From Flavobacterium oreochromis (lineage in GTDB: Bacteria > Bacteroidota > Bacteroidia > Flavobacteriales > Flavobacteriaceae), in the NCBI RefSeq assembly GCF_019565455.1, contig NZ_CP067377.1:992001-1056000 (forward strand): a DNA stretch of 64,000 bases, in the 5' to 3' direction. Position 1 is the first letter of the stretch. The number at the start of each line of letters is the position of its first letter. Made by a program: the position numbers and the translations under genes. Positions 19,462 through 29,145 of the stretch are shown here, one piece after another. A model generated the notes under the pieces. It did not search any database and had not been told where the DNA came from. It saw nothing but the letters and a program-made list of their open reading frames with translations.

Positions 19462-20163
19462 TTGTACACAAAAGAAGACATATTAAACGGACAAATTTTA
19501 GTAATAGACAAACCTCTTACATGGAGTTCTTTTCAAGCTGTTAATAAACTAAAATACGTATTAAAAAATCGATTAGATCTACCTAAAAAATTCAAAATTG
19601 GTCATGCTGGTACTTTAGATCCATTAGCCACAGGTTTATTAATTGTTTGTACTGGAAAATACACTAAAAAAATCCCTGAATTAATGGGGCAAACAAAGGA
19701 GTATACCGGCACTATACAATTAGGAGCTACAACTCCTTCTTATGATTTAGAAACTGCTATAAATGCAACCTTTCCAATAGATCATATTACACCTTTACTT
19801 ATATCAGAAACTGTTAAGCAATTTATAGGTGAAATTAAACAAAAACCTCCTGTTTTTTCAGCGTTAAAAAAAGATGGTAAACGTTTATATGAACATGCAC
19901 GTGCTGGAGAAGAGATAGAAATTGAAGCAAGAAAAACTACGATCTACGAATTCGAAATAACACGAATTGAACTACCTGAAATTGACTTTAGAGTTAGTTG
20001 CAGTAAAGGTACCTATATTCGTTCTTTAGCTTATGATTTTGGACAAGCTTTGCAATCTGGCGGACATTTAACCTCTTTACGACGTACAAAAAGTGGTTCT
20101 TTTTTAATAGAAGAAGCCCTAACACCTGATGCTTTTTCAGAATTAATTCCTAATAATAATTAA
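19462..20163 (+). CDS. truB: tRNA pseudouridine(55) synthase TruB
   Basis: Makes pseudouridine-55 in the T-loop of tRNAs. The 233-aa product starts at TTG 19462 just after uppP; no ATG lies at the right place, and the N-terminus (GQILVIDKPLTWSSFQAVNKL) agrees with the family. The catalytic aspartate is in GHAGTLDPLATGLLIVCTG, and YTGTIQLGATTPSYD and CSKGTYIRSLAYDFG are further signatures. It is the last gene of the ftsX-uppP-truB run and ends at a strong terminator. Confidence 0.94.
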   Translation: MYTKEDILNGQILVIDKPLTWSSFQAVNKLKYVLKNRLDLPKKFKIGHAGTLDPLATGLLIVCTGKYTKKIPELMGQTKEYTGTIQLGATTPSYDLETAINATFPIDHITPLLISETVKQFIGEIKQKPPVFSALKKDGKRLYEHARAGEEIEIEARKTTIYEFEITRIELPEIDFRVSCSKGTYIRSLAYDFGQALQSGGHLTSLRRTKSGSFLIEEALTPDAFSELIPNNN

Positions 20164-20165
20164 AC

Positions 20166-20206
20166 AAAAAAACGATTATAGAATATTATTTTATAATCGT
20201 TTTTTT
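20166..20206. terminator. Bidirectional intrinsic terminator
   Basis: A perfect stem of about 15 bp (AAAAAAACGATTATA with TATAATCGTTTTTTT) sits between convergent truB and the thioredoxin-like gene, with A and T runs on both flanks. Confidence 0.85.
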
Positions 20207-20218
20207 TATCAGAAGCGC

Positions 20219-20844
20219 TTAATTTATTTTATGACTTGCTAATTCTTCTATACGCATCATAATAGATATTAACTCCTCCATCGTACTTTTCCCTTTATCA
20301 TGTAAATACCAAAGTTGCAACTCCTTCTTAGCTGTTTGATCCACTACTCCGTATTGCGCTTTATAACTTTTAATTAAATTAGTAGCTCCTTCAGGTCTAG
20401 GTCCCCAAGTTCCTTTTAATTCATTATTTTCATTATCTAATATAATAAGTTTAGGTATAGCACGCGCGTCATTCGTTAAAAAACAATTCATTAAAGGATC
20501 ATTAGCATCTCTAAACACAAAACGTAAATTAATCTTATCAGATACAGAACTTATTTTATATAAAATAGGAGCTATTTGAGCAACATCACCACACCATCCT
20601 TCGGCTAAAACTAACCAAGTATATTCTTTTTAATACTTTTTAATTTATCTAAAATTTCTTCTGGAACCTGTAAAGTTTTATCCAGACGGTTCATACGAGT
20701 TTGATTCAATTGACTATAATATAAATGATCCTCCGACTGTTCATTACCTGAAGATCTACCTTGATTTAATAAATCAGCAACTGACTTTCTATACTCCGAA
20801 TAAGTACAACTGTTTAATAGGCCTTGAATAATCTCTCTTTTCAT
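20219..20844 (-). CDS. Thioredoxin-family protein, one-base frameshift
   Basis: Two fragments in different frames join at the T run 20627-20631 (plus strand). One more base gives IKKEYTWLVLAEGWCGDVAQ and a 208-aa protein, matching the flavobacterial thioredoxin-like family. The active-site loop reads WCGDV: the first cysteine is present but the usual second cysteine is replaced by valine, so simple dithiol chemistry is not expected. The cis-proline region is ARAIPKLIILD. The N-terminal 70 residues are helical. No signal peptide is visible, so it is probably cytosolic. It is divergent from tag. Confidence 0.8.
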
Positions 20845-20990
20845 AGTAGTTAATAGTTTCTGTGTGTGTTTAAAATTTATTGAATTACAATATTTTAATA
20901 AAAATATTAAATTATATTAATATATATCCATACTTATAACGTAAATTTATAAATAAATAAGTACTTTTTTTGTAACAAAAATCACATAAT

Positions 20991-21548
20991 ATGGAAAAAA
21001 ATCGTTGCACTTGGTGCGAAAAAGATGACTTGTATCGTAACTACCATGATAATGAGTGGGGTAAACCTGTTTATGATGACGAAACAATTTTTGAATTTTT
21101 AATCTTAGAAACTTTTCAAGCGGGATTAAGTTGGTATACCATTCTGTCAAAACGAGAAAATTTCCGCAAAGCATTTAATAATTTTGATTTTGAAAAAATA
21201 GCCCAATACAGTCAGAAAAAAATGGATTTATTAATGCAAGATTCAGGAATTATTCGTAATAAACTCAAAATAAAAGCAACGGTAACTAATGCACAAGCCT
21301 TTATCAAAGTGCAAGAAGAATTTGGAAGCTTTTCTAAATATATTTGGGGATTTGTAGGTGGTAAACCTATAGACAATCAACCTAAAACCTTAAAAGATGT
21401 TCCTGCTACCTCAGAGATATCAGACCAATTAAGCAAAGATTTAAAAAAACGTGGTTTTAAGTTTGTGGGTTCAACCGTAATGTATGCACATATGCAAGCA
21501 ACAGGTATGGTAAATGATCACGTGGAAGATTGTTGGAAAAGAAAATAA
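20991..21548 (+). CDS. tag: DNA-3-methyladenine glycosylase I
   Basis: Base-excision repair enzyme removing 3-methyladenine. The 185-aa protein contains the zinc ligands of the TAG family: Cys5 in RCTWCEKDD, a histidine in YHDNEWGKP, and histidine and cysteine in NDHVEDCW near the C-terminus. FQAGLSWYTILSKRENFRKA and GFKFVGSTVMYAHMQATGM form the base-binding pocket. A VF530-type gene follows 32 nt later. Confidence 0.94.
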   Translation: MEKNRCTWCEKDDLYRNYHDNEWGKPVYDDETIFEFLILETFQAGLSWYTILSKRENFRKAFNNFDFEKIAQYSQKKMDLLMQDSGIIRNKLKIKATVTNAQAFIKVQEEFGSFSKYIWGFVGGKPIDNQPKTLKDVPATSEISDQLSKDLKKRGFKFVGSTVMYAHMQATGMVNDHVEDCWKRK

Positions 21549-21580
21549 TTACATCATTCACAAATCTTTAAATTAAAATT

Positions 21581-21826
21581 ATGATAAAAAACAACGACCC
21601 ACTTCACGGTGTTACTTTAAAAAAAATAGTAGAAGAATTAGTTTCCTTTTATGGCTTTGATACATTAGCTGAACTAATCAACATTAAATGCTTTAAAGAA
21701 AACCCATCTGTAAAATCAAGTTTAACTTTTTTACGTAAAACCGAGTGGGCGAGAAAAAAAACAGAAGAACTATATGTAAAAACATTGCCCAAGCTAAAAA
21801 ACAACACAGATTACGTTAACTCATAA
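21581..21826 (+). CDS. VF530 family DNA-binding protein
   Basis: An 81-aa protein matching the VF530 family: [20 protein letters not shown] at the N-terminus and [20 protein letters not shown] in the middle. The family has a small helical fold proposed to bind DNA; its role is unknown. Cotranscription with tag is likely from spacing. Confidence 0.85.
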   Translation: MIKNNDPLHGVTLKKIVEELVSFYGFDTLAELINIKCFKENPSVKSSLTFLRKTEWARKKTEELYVKTLPKLKNNTDYVNS

Positions 21827-21869
21827 ATTGTTTTTTTATACAAGTACATAAAACCACAAAATAATTTTA

Positions 21870-21877
21870 TAAGTTTG
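21870..21877 (+). promoter_or_regulatory. Putative thiamine operon -7 promoter element
   Basis: TAAGTTTG matches TAnnTTTG and lies just 6 nt before the riboswitch core, so transcription would start at its 5' edge. No -33 TTG at optimal spacing was found. Confidence 0.5.
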
Positions 21878-21883
21878 CAATAC

Positions 21884-21962
21884 TTTAGGGGTGTCTGTAC
21901 GACAGGCTGAGATTTTACCCTTTGAACCTGATCTAGTTCATACTAGCGTAGGGAAAAGTAAA
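21884..21962 (+). promoter_or_regulatory. TPP riboswitch (THI element)
   Basis: The sequence has the conserved THI-box blocks in order: GGGGTGTC, then GGCTGAGATTTTACCC (pyrimidine-sensing arm with CTGAGA), then TTTGAACCTGATCTAGTTCA, then GCGTAGGGAAA closing the first stem. It precedes thiS and the full thiamine operon. TPP binding should repress expression. Confidence 0.95.
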
Positions 21963-21997
21963 TGACTTCTTGTATAGTAAACTAACTATGCGTGTAG

Positions 21998-22031
21998 CCA
22001 TTCCTAAGGTACTAAAACTAATACGGAATGG
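21998..22031 (+). promoter_or_regulatory. Possible expression platform hairpin at the thiS start
   Basis: CCATTCC (21998-22004) pairs with GGAATGG (22025-22031), and the second arm contains the thiS ATG at 22028. The riboswitch could therefore control access to the start codon. This is read from sequence only. Confidence 0.5.
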
Positions 22032-22234
22032 AACTTACAATTAATCAAGAAAAAAAAATATTTGAGCAAGAAGCACTCACAGTGCAACAATTACTCGATA
22101 TAGAATTACCGGATAAACAAAAAGGTATCGCAGTCGCTATTGACCAACAAGTAATCCCAAGATCACAATGGGAGAACACTTCTGTAAACGCTAATCAAAA
22201 AATTATAATCATTAAAGCTACTCAAGGAGGGTAA
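22028..22234 (+). CDS. thiS: Sulfur carrier protein ThiS
   Basis: A 68-aa ubiquitin-like carrier that delivers sulfur for the thiazole ring of thiamine. It ends in the required Gly-Gly (KATQGG) that ThiF adenylates. It is the first gene of the riboswitch-controlled thi operon, and its ATG lies in a hairpin arm at 22025-22031. Confidence 0.94.
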   Translation: MELTINQEKKIFEQEALTVQQLLDIELPDKQKGIAVAIDQQVIPRSQWENTSVNANQKIIIIKATQGG

Positions 22235-22237
22235 TTA

Positions 22238-22283
22238 GTTTCAGGTTTAAAGTTCAACGTTATCCTAACTTTAAACCTGAAAC
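22238..22283. repeat. Intercistronic hairpin between thiS and thiC
   Basis: A perfect 17-bp inverted repeat (GTTTCAGGTTTAAAGTT 22238-22254 with AACTTTAAACCTGAAAC 22267-22283) around a 12-nt loop, followed by CTTTCAACTTTAAAC. No T run follows, so it may affect mRNA stability or relative expression rather than terminate. Confidence 0.7.
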
Positions 22284-22300
22284 TTTCAACTTTAAACTAA

Positions 22301-24121
<1,821 letters not shown>

Positions 24122-24127
24122 AAAGTA

Positions 24128-24345
24128 AGTTATCGTAACACGGCATTCACATTTAAAAAATTGCCACAGATGCACAGATTAAAAATAACTCATAAAATAT
24201 AAATTTTGATATTTATTTCCGCTAAGCGGATAATTTTATGATTAATTTACTAGAATTTTTTGTAAAATCTGTGCATCTGTGGTTATAAATTCAAAATTTC
24301 TCAAAATAATTTTAAAAGCAAATGCCTTGTTATCGTAACGAATGA
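24128..24345. repeat. Nested REP-like inverted repeats between thiC and the thiE-like gene
   Basis: In the gap 24122-24457, CCACAGATGCACAGATT (24164-24180) is perfectly inverted at 24266-24282. An outer imperfect pair involves GTTATCGTAACACGGCATT (from 24129) and AATGCCTTGTTATCGTAAC (ending near 24339). In the centre, CATAAAAT and ATTTTATG surround a CCGCTAAGCGG palindrome. The whole could fold into a long cruciform. This is typical of dispersed palindromic repeats in flavobacteria. No gene was seen. Confidence 0.7.
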
Positions 24346-24352
24346 GCACACC

Positions 24353-24416
24353 GTTTGTCAATCTGACGCAAGGAAGATTCAAACAATTAGACGCTTCGTT
24401 CCTCAGCGTGACAAAC
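24353..24416. repeat. REP-like palindrome upstream of the thiE-like gene
   Basis: GTTTGTCA (24353-24360) pairs with TGACAAAC (24409-24416), with internal complementarity between ACGCAAGGAAG and CTTCGTTCCTCAGCG. It resembles the widespread GTTTGTCA/TGACAAAC dispersed palindromes of Bacteroidetes genomes. Confidence 0.6.
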
Positions 24417-24457
24417 TAGATGTTGAAATAGTATATTCTATTAATGATTAAAATCCA

Positions 24458-25030
24458 ATGATTCTACTATCCATAGAACATAACCTAGAAAATGAAATAC
24501 AAACCCTGCATCAGTTATTTGAAGCAGGGTTAACTCATTTTCATATCAGGAAACCCCAATTAAATATTTTTGAAACGGAAAAGTATATCAAACAAATAGA
24601 GGCACATTTCCATCCGTTTTGTGTGGTTTATCATCCTGAATTGCTAGAAACTTTCGATTTAAAAGGAATTCATCAAACTAGTCAAAATAGAAATATTCCT
24701 CTTCAAACCACCAAAAGTTTATCGACCTCAACACATAGTATATCCGAATTCAATGAACTCGATCCCGCTTATGATTATGCCTTTTTGAGTCCTGTTTTTC
24801 CCAGTCTTTCAAAAAGTAATTATCATAACCCCGAAATTATGAAGCAAATTACTAATCGAACAAACTTCAACTCGCAGCTTGTGGCATTAGGTGGCATTTC
24901 AGAAAAAAATATAACCGAAATACTTCCACATTTTGACTCCATAGCTTTACTAGGAGCAATTTGGTTACACCCTAACCCTTTAGAACAATGGAAAAAATGT
25001 CAAAACATCGTCCTTTCGTACTCAGCCTAG
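24458..25030 (+). CDS. ThiE/TenI-like protein of the thiamine operon
   Basis: A 190-aa TIM-barrel protein related to thiamine-phosphate synthase and TenI. Family features are THFHIRKPQ in an early strand, FLSPVFPSLSKSNYH and VALGGISEKNI near the phosphate-binding end. Unlike the true ThiE at 25739, it lacks the conserved substrate/Mg loop: the NDF segment of ThiE corresponds here to VVYH. TenI acts as a thiazole tautomerase in Bacillus, so that role is a reasonable inference. It overlaps the thiD start by about 43 nt, showing translational coupling. Confidence 0.75.
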   Translation: MILLSIEHNLENEIQTLHQLFEAGLTHFHIRKPQLNIFETEKYIKQIEAHFHPFCVVYHPELLETFDLKGIHQTSQNRNIPLQTTKSLSTSTHSISEFNELDPAYDYAFLSPVFPSLSKSNYHNPEIMKQITNRTNFNSQLVALGGISEKNITEILPHFDSIALLGAIWLHPNPLEQWKKCQNIVLSYSA

Positions 25031-25749
25031 CAGGCTTTGATCCTTCGGCTGGAGCAGGTGTTCTAGCTGATGTTAAAACATTTGAAATGCATCAAGTATA
25101 TGGATTAGCCGTCATTACTGGCAATACCATACAAACAGAAGATTGTTTCCTAAAAATGGAGTGGATGTCAGCTTCTTGGATACTCGATAGTCTTACTCAT
25201 CTTGCAAAACAATATGATGTGCAAGCTGTTAAAATTGGAATTATTCCCAGCTTAGAGCTATTAGAAACCTATCTAAAAACAATAAAAGGTTTATGGCCAG
25301 AAGCAAAAATTGTTTGGGATCCCGTTTTAAGAGCCACCGCAGATTATGAATTTACACCCGTTATTGATACGTATTTAACCACTATTTTGCAACAAATTGA
25401 CCTCATCACTCCTAATCATAACGAATTAAAAATCTTAGTTCCTCAGGCTAGTACTCCTCAGGAAAAAGCATATCTACTCGCACAGCATACTTCGGTTTTA
25501 TGGAAAGGTGGACATAATACTTCCCAACTAGGGACTGATTATTTAATCATTGATGATGAAACCCTTATTTTAAGACCTTCAACGAGCAAAATATATCCCA
25601 AACACGGTTCAGGCTGTATTTTATCATCGGCCATAACGGCACAATTAAGCTTAGGACATTCATTAGCAGAAAGTTGCCAAAATGCCAAAGTATTTATTGA
25701 ACAAACATTAAACTCAAACGAAACATTATTAGCCTATTATGCTACCTAA
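24988..25749 (+). CDS. thiD: Hydroxymethylpyrimidine (phosphate) kinase ThiD
   Basis: Ribokinase-fold kinase that phosphorylates HMP and HMP-phosphate to HMP-PP. The 253-aa product has FVLSLAGFDPSAGAGVLADV (substrate site), VKIGIIPS, WDPVLRAT, LITPNHNEL and a C-terminal anion hole in KHGSGCILSSAI. Starts at 24988 and 24997 are both possible; either overlaps the upstream gene. It overlaps thiE by 11 nt. Confidence 0.93.
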   Translation: MEKMSKHRPFVLSLAGFDPSAGAGVLADVKTFEMHQVYGLAVITGNTIQTEDCFLKMEWMSASWILDSLTHLAKQYDVQAVKIGIIPSLELLETYLKTIKGLWPEAKIVWDPVLRATADYEFTPVIDTYLTTILQQIDLITPNHNELKILVPQASTPQEKAYLLAQHTSVLWKGGHNTSQLGTDYLIIDDETLILRPSTSKIYPKHGSGCILSSAITAQLSLGHSLAESCQNAKVFIEQTLNSNETLLAYYAT

Positions 25750-26371
25750 AATTCAATTTATATCACAAGGAACAACACCTGAAAACCAGCTTAATTCAAT
25801 TCAGAAAGCTTTGGATGCAGGCATTAGTTGGATACAATTACGTTATAAAAATGTTCCTGAAATAGAAGTATTTCGACTAGTCGAACAAATCAAAAAAATT
25901 ACCGAAACCTATCAAGCCCTACTTACCATAAATGATTTTTCTACCATAGCTAAAGCAATTGATGCACACGGATTGCATTTAGGGTTAACTGATGGAAGCA
26001 TTGATCAAGCACGTGACTTATTAGGAAATACTAAAATTATAGGGGGTACAGCAAACACCTTAGAAGATGTACAACAACGTTTTACTGAAAAATGTGATTA
26101 TGTAGGTCTAGGTCCGTTGCGATTTACCACCACTAAAGAAAAACTAAGCCCCACGCTAGGCTTAGAAGGTTACAAAAATATCGTCAACGCAGTATCGAAT
26201 GCAACACCCATTAAACCCATTTTTGCTATAGGAGGCATTCAACTTGAAGATGTAGCCCCTCTTATGGAGGCAGGAATATATGGAATAGCTGTTTCGGGAA
26301 TGATTATGGAAACTAACCAACCCTTAAAATGTATAAAACAACTCAACGAAATATTGTATAGTTATGCTTAA
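25739..26371 (+). CDS. thiE: Thiamine-phosphate synthase ThiE
   Basis: Joins HMP-PP with the thiazole phosphate to give thiamine phosphate. The 210-aa TIM barrel has [30 protein letters not shown] (metal-binding aspartates), [15 protein letters not shown] and [11 protein letters not shown], all expected for an active ThiE. It overlaps thiD and thiG by a few bases, so the genes are tightly coupled. Confidence 0.94.
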   Translation: MLPKIQFISQGTTPENQLNSIQKALDAGISWIQLRYKNVPEIEVFRLVEQIKKITETYQALLTINDFSTIAKAIDAHGLHLGLTDGSIDQARDLLGNTKIIGGTANTLEDVQQRFTEKCDYVGLGPLRFTTTKEKLSPTLGLEGYKNIVNAVSNATPIKPIFAIGGIQLEDVAPLMEAGIYGIAVSGMIMETNQPLKCIKQLNEILYSYA

Positions 26372-27122
26372 AATAGGAAATACCACGTTTACTTCTCGCT
26401 TATTTGTAGGCACTGGAAAATTTGGTTCTAGTCAAGTAATGGAAGAAGCTATTTTAGCTTCAGCTTCACAATTAGTGACCGTAGCTTTGAAAAGAGTCGA
26501 TTTTGAAACCGATACCGATGCGATTTTGTCCCATCTCAATCATCCTCATATTCAATTATTACCCAATACCTCGGGAGCTAGAAATACTAAAGAAGCTGTT
26601 TTTGCAGCCCAATTAGCTCGTGAAGCAATGGAAACCAATCTAGTGAAACTAGAAATTCATCCTGATCCAAAATATTTACTTCCAGATCCTATTGAAACCC
26701 TTAAAGCTACAGAAGAGTTAGCTAAACTAGGTTTTGAGGTCTATCCTTATATTCACGCTGATCCCGTGTTATGCAAGTTATTAGAGGAAGCTGGAACCAG
26801 TGCCGTAATGCCTTTAGGTTCGCCTATAGGAAGTAACAAAGGATTAAAAACTGTCGATTTCTTAGAAATTATCATCGAGCAAAGTAAAGTTCCTGTCATT
26901 ATCGATGCAGGTATAGGCGCACCATCCGATGCCGCCAAAGCGATGGAATTAGGAGCCGATGCCGTTTTAGTCAACACCGCTATAGCTGTAGCTGGAAATC
27001 CTGTAGCAATGGCACAAGCATTTAAAGAAGCTGTTATTGCGGGTCGTCGCGCTTTTGAAGCCCAATTAGCTAGCCCGCTGGCACAAGCCGAAGCTTCTAG
27101 TCCGTTAACGTCGTTTTTATAA
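26364..27122 (+). CDS. thiG: Thiazole synthase ThiG
   Basis: Forms the thiazole phosphate from deoxyxylulose phosphate, dehydroglycine and ThiS thiocarboxylate. The 252-aa barrel starts with [14 protein letters not shown], carries the Schiff-base lysine in VTVALKRVD, and has [21 protein letters not shown] and [20 protein letters not shown]. Works with ThiH, the next gene. Confidence 0.95.
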   Translation: MLKIGNTTFTSRLFVGTGKFGSSQVMEEAILASASQLVTVALKRVDFETDTDAILSHLNHPHIQLLPNTSGARNTKEAVFAAQLAREAMETNLVKLEIHPDPKYLLPDPIETLKATEELAKLGFEVYPYIHADPVLCKLLEEAGTSAVMPLGSPIGSNKGLKTVDFLEIIIEQSKVPVIIDAGIGAPSDAAKAMELGADAVLVNTAIAVAGNPVAMAQAFKEAVIAGRRAFEAQLASPLAQAEASSPLTSFL

Positions 27123-27129
27123 CGCATTA

Positions 27130-27165
27130 TACCTGTCAGGTCTTGGAGACCTGTCAGGTTTAAAA
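27130..27165 (+). repeat. Dispersed repeat, copy 1 (upstream of thiH)
   Basis: ACCTGTCAGGTCT, a short spacer, then AGACCTGTCAGGTTT: an imperfect palindrome with one mismatch. A second copy in the same orientation follows thiH at 28278-28312. This motif is characteristic of small interspersed repeats in flavobacteria. Confidence 0.7.
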
Positions 27166-27175
27166 ATCTTAGCTT

Positions 27176-28297
27176 ATGACCTTTAAAACCCTATTTGAAA
27201 ACTACTCTTGGGAAAACATAGCCAACCGAATCGCCTTGGTAACGCATCGTGATATAGAAAACGTTTTGCGAAAACCCAAAAGGACCATCGATGATTTTCT
27301 AGTGCTTTTATCACCCTTAGCGCAAGATTATCTTGAACCTATGGCACAACTGGCAAACCATCTCACACAAAAACGCTTTGGTAAAACGATACAGTTGTAT
27401 GCACCAATGTATTTAAGTAATGAGTGCCAAAACATTTGTACTTACTGTGGTTTTAGTTTAGATAATAAAATAAAACGTAAAACACTTACAGATGCTGAAA
27501 TAAAACAGGAAGTTGAAGCCCTAAAAGCGATGGGCTATGATCACGTATTACTTGTTACCGGCGAAGCTAATTATACCGTGCATATTGGTTATTTTCTCAA
27601 TGCCATTGAGGTGATTAAAAACGATTTTTCAAACATTTCTGTTGAAGTACAACCCCTTTCACAAGAAGAATACGAGCAATTACATCAAGCAGGTGTATAT
27701 TCTGTATTAGTCTATCAAGAAACCTATCATAAAGAAGTGTATAAACAATACCATCCTAAAGGAAAGAAATCAAATTTTGATTTTCGTTTAGAAACTCCAG
27801 ACCGAATAGGAAAAGCAGGAATTCATAAAATAGGATTGGGTGTTTTATTAGGGTTAGAAGACTGGCGTGTTGATAGCTTTTTTAATGCGTTGCATATAGA
27901 TTACTTGCAAAAAACCTATTGGAAAAGTAAATATTCGGTTTCATTTCCTCGCCTGCGACCTGCCGAAGGTATTATCGAACCTAATTTTATTATGGAAGAT
28001 AAAGATTTACTCCAACTCATTTGTGCTTACCGTATCTGGAATGAAGACCTTGAAATATCTATTTCTACTCGCGAAAACGAACATTTTCGTAATCATATCA
28101 TTCCTATTGGAGTAACGACAATGAGTGCAGGTTCTAAAACCAATCCAGGGGGGTATGTCGTTGATCCACAAACCTTGGAACAATTTGAAATTAGCGATGA
28201 ACGACCAGCTGCTGAAATTGCTAAATTAATAAGCGCTAAAGGTTACCAACCAGTATGGAAAGACTGGGATAGAGGGTTTAAACCTAACAGGTCTTGA
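27176..28297 (+). CDS. thiH: Tyrosine lyase ThiH (2-iminoacetate synthase)
   Basis: Radical-SAM enzyme that cleaves tyrosine to give dehydroglycine for ThiG. The CxxxCxxC cluster motif is in CQNICTYCGF (about residues 84-93). VLLVTGEA, SVEVQPLSQEEY and MSAGSKTNPGGY are family signatures. 373 aa. The last codons (PNRS and the TGA stop) fall inside a dispersed repeat, so the original C-terminus was replaced or extended by the repeat. Confidence 0.94.
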   Translation: MTFKTLFENYSWENIANRIALVTHRDIENVLRKPKRTIDDFLVLLSPLAQDYLEPMAQLANHLTQKRFGKTIQLYAPMYLSNECQNICTYCGFSLDNKIKRKTLTDAEIKQEVEALKAMGYDHVLLVTGEANYTVHIGYFLNAIEVIKNDFSNISVEVQPLSQEEYEQLHQAGVYSVLVYQETYHKEVYKQYHPKGKKSNFDFRLETPDRIGKAGIHKIGLGVLLGLEDWRVDSFFNALHIDYLQKTYWKSKYSVSFPRLRPAEGIIEPNFIMEDKDLLQLICAYRIWNEDLEISISTRENEHFRNHIIPIGVTTMSAGSKTNPGGYVVDPQTLEQFEISDERPAAEIAKLISAKGYQPVWKDWDRGFKPNRS

Positions 28298-28312
28298 AAA
28301 CCTGTCAGGTTT
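28278..28312 (+). repeat. Dispersed repeat, copy 2 (overlaps the thiH 3' end)
   Basis: AAACCTAACAGGT, a short spacer, then ACCTGTCAGGTTT: same orientation and near-identical to the copy at 27130-27165. Its first half provides the final thiH codons and stop. Confidence 0.7.
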
Positions 28313-28361
28313 ATTACGTTAGAAATGCGAAACTAGAATTTAGAATGTGTTATTTAATTTT

Positions 28362-28420
28362 TTTCATAACAGTAGCTCCAGAGGAGTAAAATATTTATAA
28401 GCCCCAAAGGGGCGACATAT
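28362..28420. repeat. Small palindromic repeat upstream of thiF
   Basis: AGCTCCAGAGGAG and then GCCCCAAAGGGGC (a hairpin with a 3-nt loop) lie in the 127-bp gap before thiF. The layout matches common dispersed repeats of this group. It could also act as a weak transcriptional attenuator. Confidence 0.5.
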
Positions 28421-28424
28421 CCCT

Positions 28425-29135
28425 ATGCTAACGATATCCGATTATTTACGTTATTCGAAACACTTGCTTGTACCTGAAATAGGTGAAGTAGGTCAATTAA
28501 AAATTAAAAATGCTAAAGTGCTGGTTATAGGCGCTGGTGGGTTAGGCTGTCCTATTTTACAATACCTATGCACCGCAGGTGTAGGAACACTAGGAGTGGT
28601 TGATTTTGATACCGTGGCATTGCATAATTTGCACCGCCAAATCCTTTACACCGAAGCAGATATTGATTTACCTAAGGTAGTACAAGCAAAATCAGTACTT
28701 GAAAAATTGAATCCTTTAATTGAAATTCAAGTTTTTAAGGAAAAGCTAACGATTGAAAATGCTTCTCAATTATTTGAAAACTTTGACATTATTGTAGATG
28801 GCTGCGACAATTTTACCACACGCTACTTAGTGAATGACACTTGTGTAAACTTAGGAAAACCTTTGGTATATGGGAGTATTTTTAGATTCGAAGGACAATT
28901 AGCCGTATTTAATCATCAAGGAAGTAAGCAACTTCGTGATATTTTTCCTGAATCTCCTAATCCAGAAGACGTTCCCGACTGTTCTCTAAATGGTGTCCTG
29001 AGTTCGCTACCTGGAATTATAGGTACTATGATGGCGCAAGAAACATTAAAAATGATTGTAGGGTTGCCTGTGTTGACCAACCAATTACTGATTTACAATA
29101 CGCTTCGTTGGGAACAAACGGTGTTGTGCTATTAG
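28425..29135 (+). CDS. thiF: ThiF/MoeB/HesA-family adenylyltransferase
   Basis: E1-like enzyme that adenylates the ThiS C-terminus. The 236-aa protein has the ATP loop VLVIGAGGLGCPILQYLCTA, DFDTVALHNLHRQILY, the DGCDNFTTRYLVND metal site and the cysteine in VPDCSLNGVL. The paired CxxC zinc motifs usual in ThiF and MoeB are absent. Its place as last gene of the thi cluster supports ThiF rather than MoeB. It ends 10 bases before the convergent aat. Confidence 0.85.
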   Translation: MLTISDYLRYSKHLLVPEIGEVGQLKIKNAKVLVIGAGGLGCPILQYLCTAGVGTLGVVDFDTVALHNLHRQILYTEADIDLPKVVQAKSVLEKLNPLIEIQVFKEKLTIENASQLFENFDIIVDGCDNFTTRYLVNDTCVNLGKPLVYGSIFRFEGQLAVFNHQGSKQLRDIFPESPNPEDVPDCSLNGVLSSLPGIIGTMMAQETLKMIVGLPVLTNQLLIYNTLRWEQTVLCY

Positions 29136-29145
29136 GAATTTTATT

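Noticed and set aside
26753..27127. 124-codon open frame opposite thiG
   Set aside because: It is antisense to well-conserved thiG, lacks family resemblance, and results from codon bias in the sense gene.
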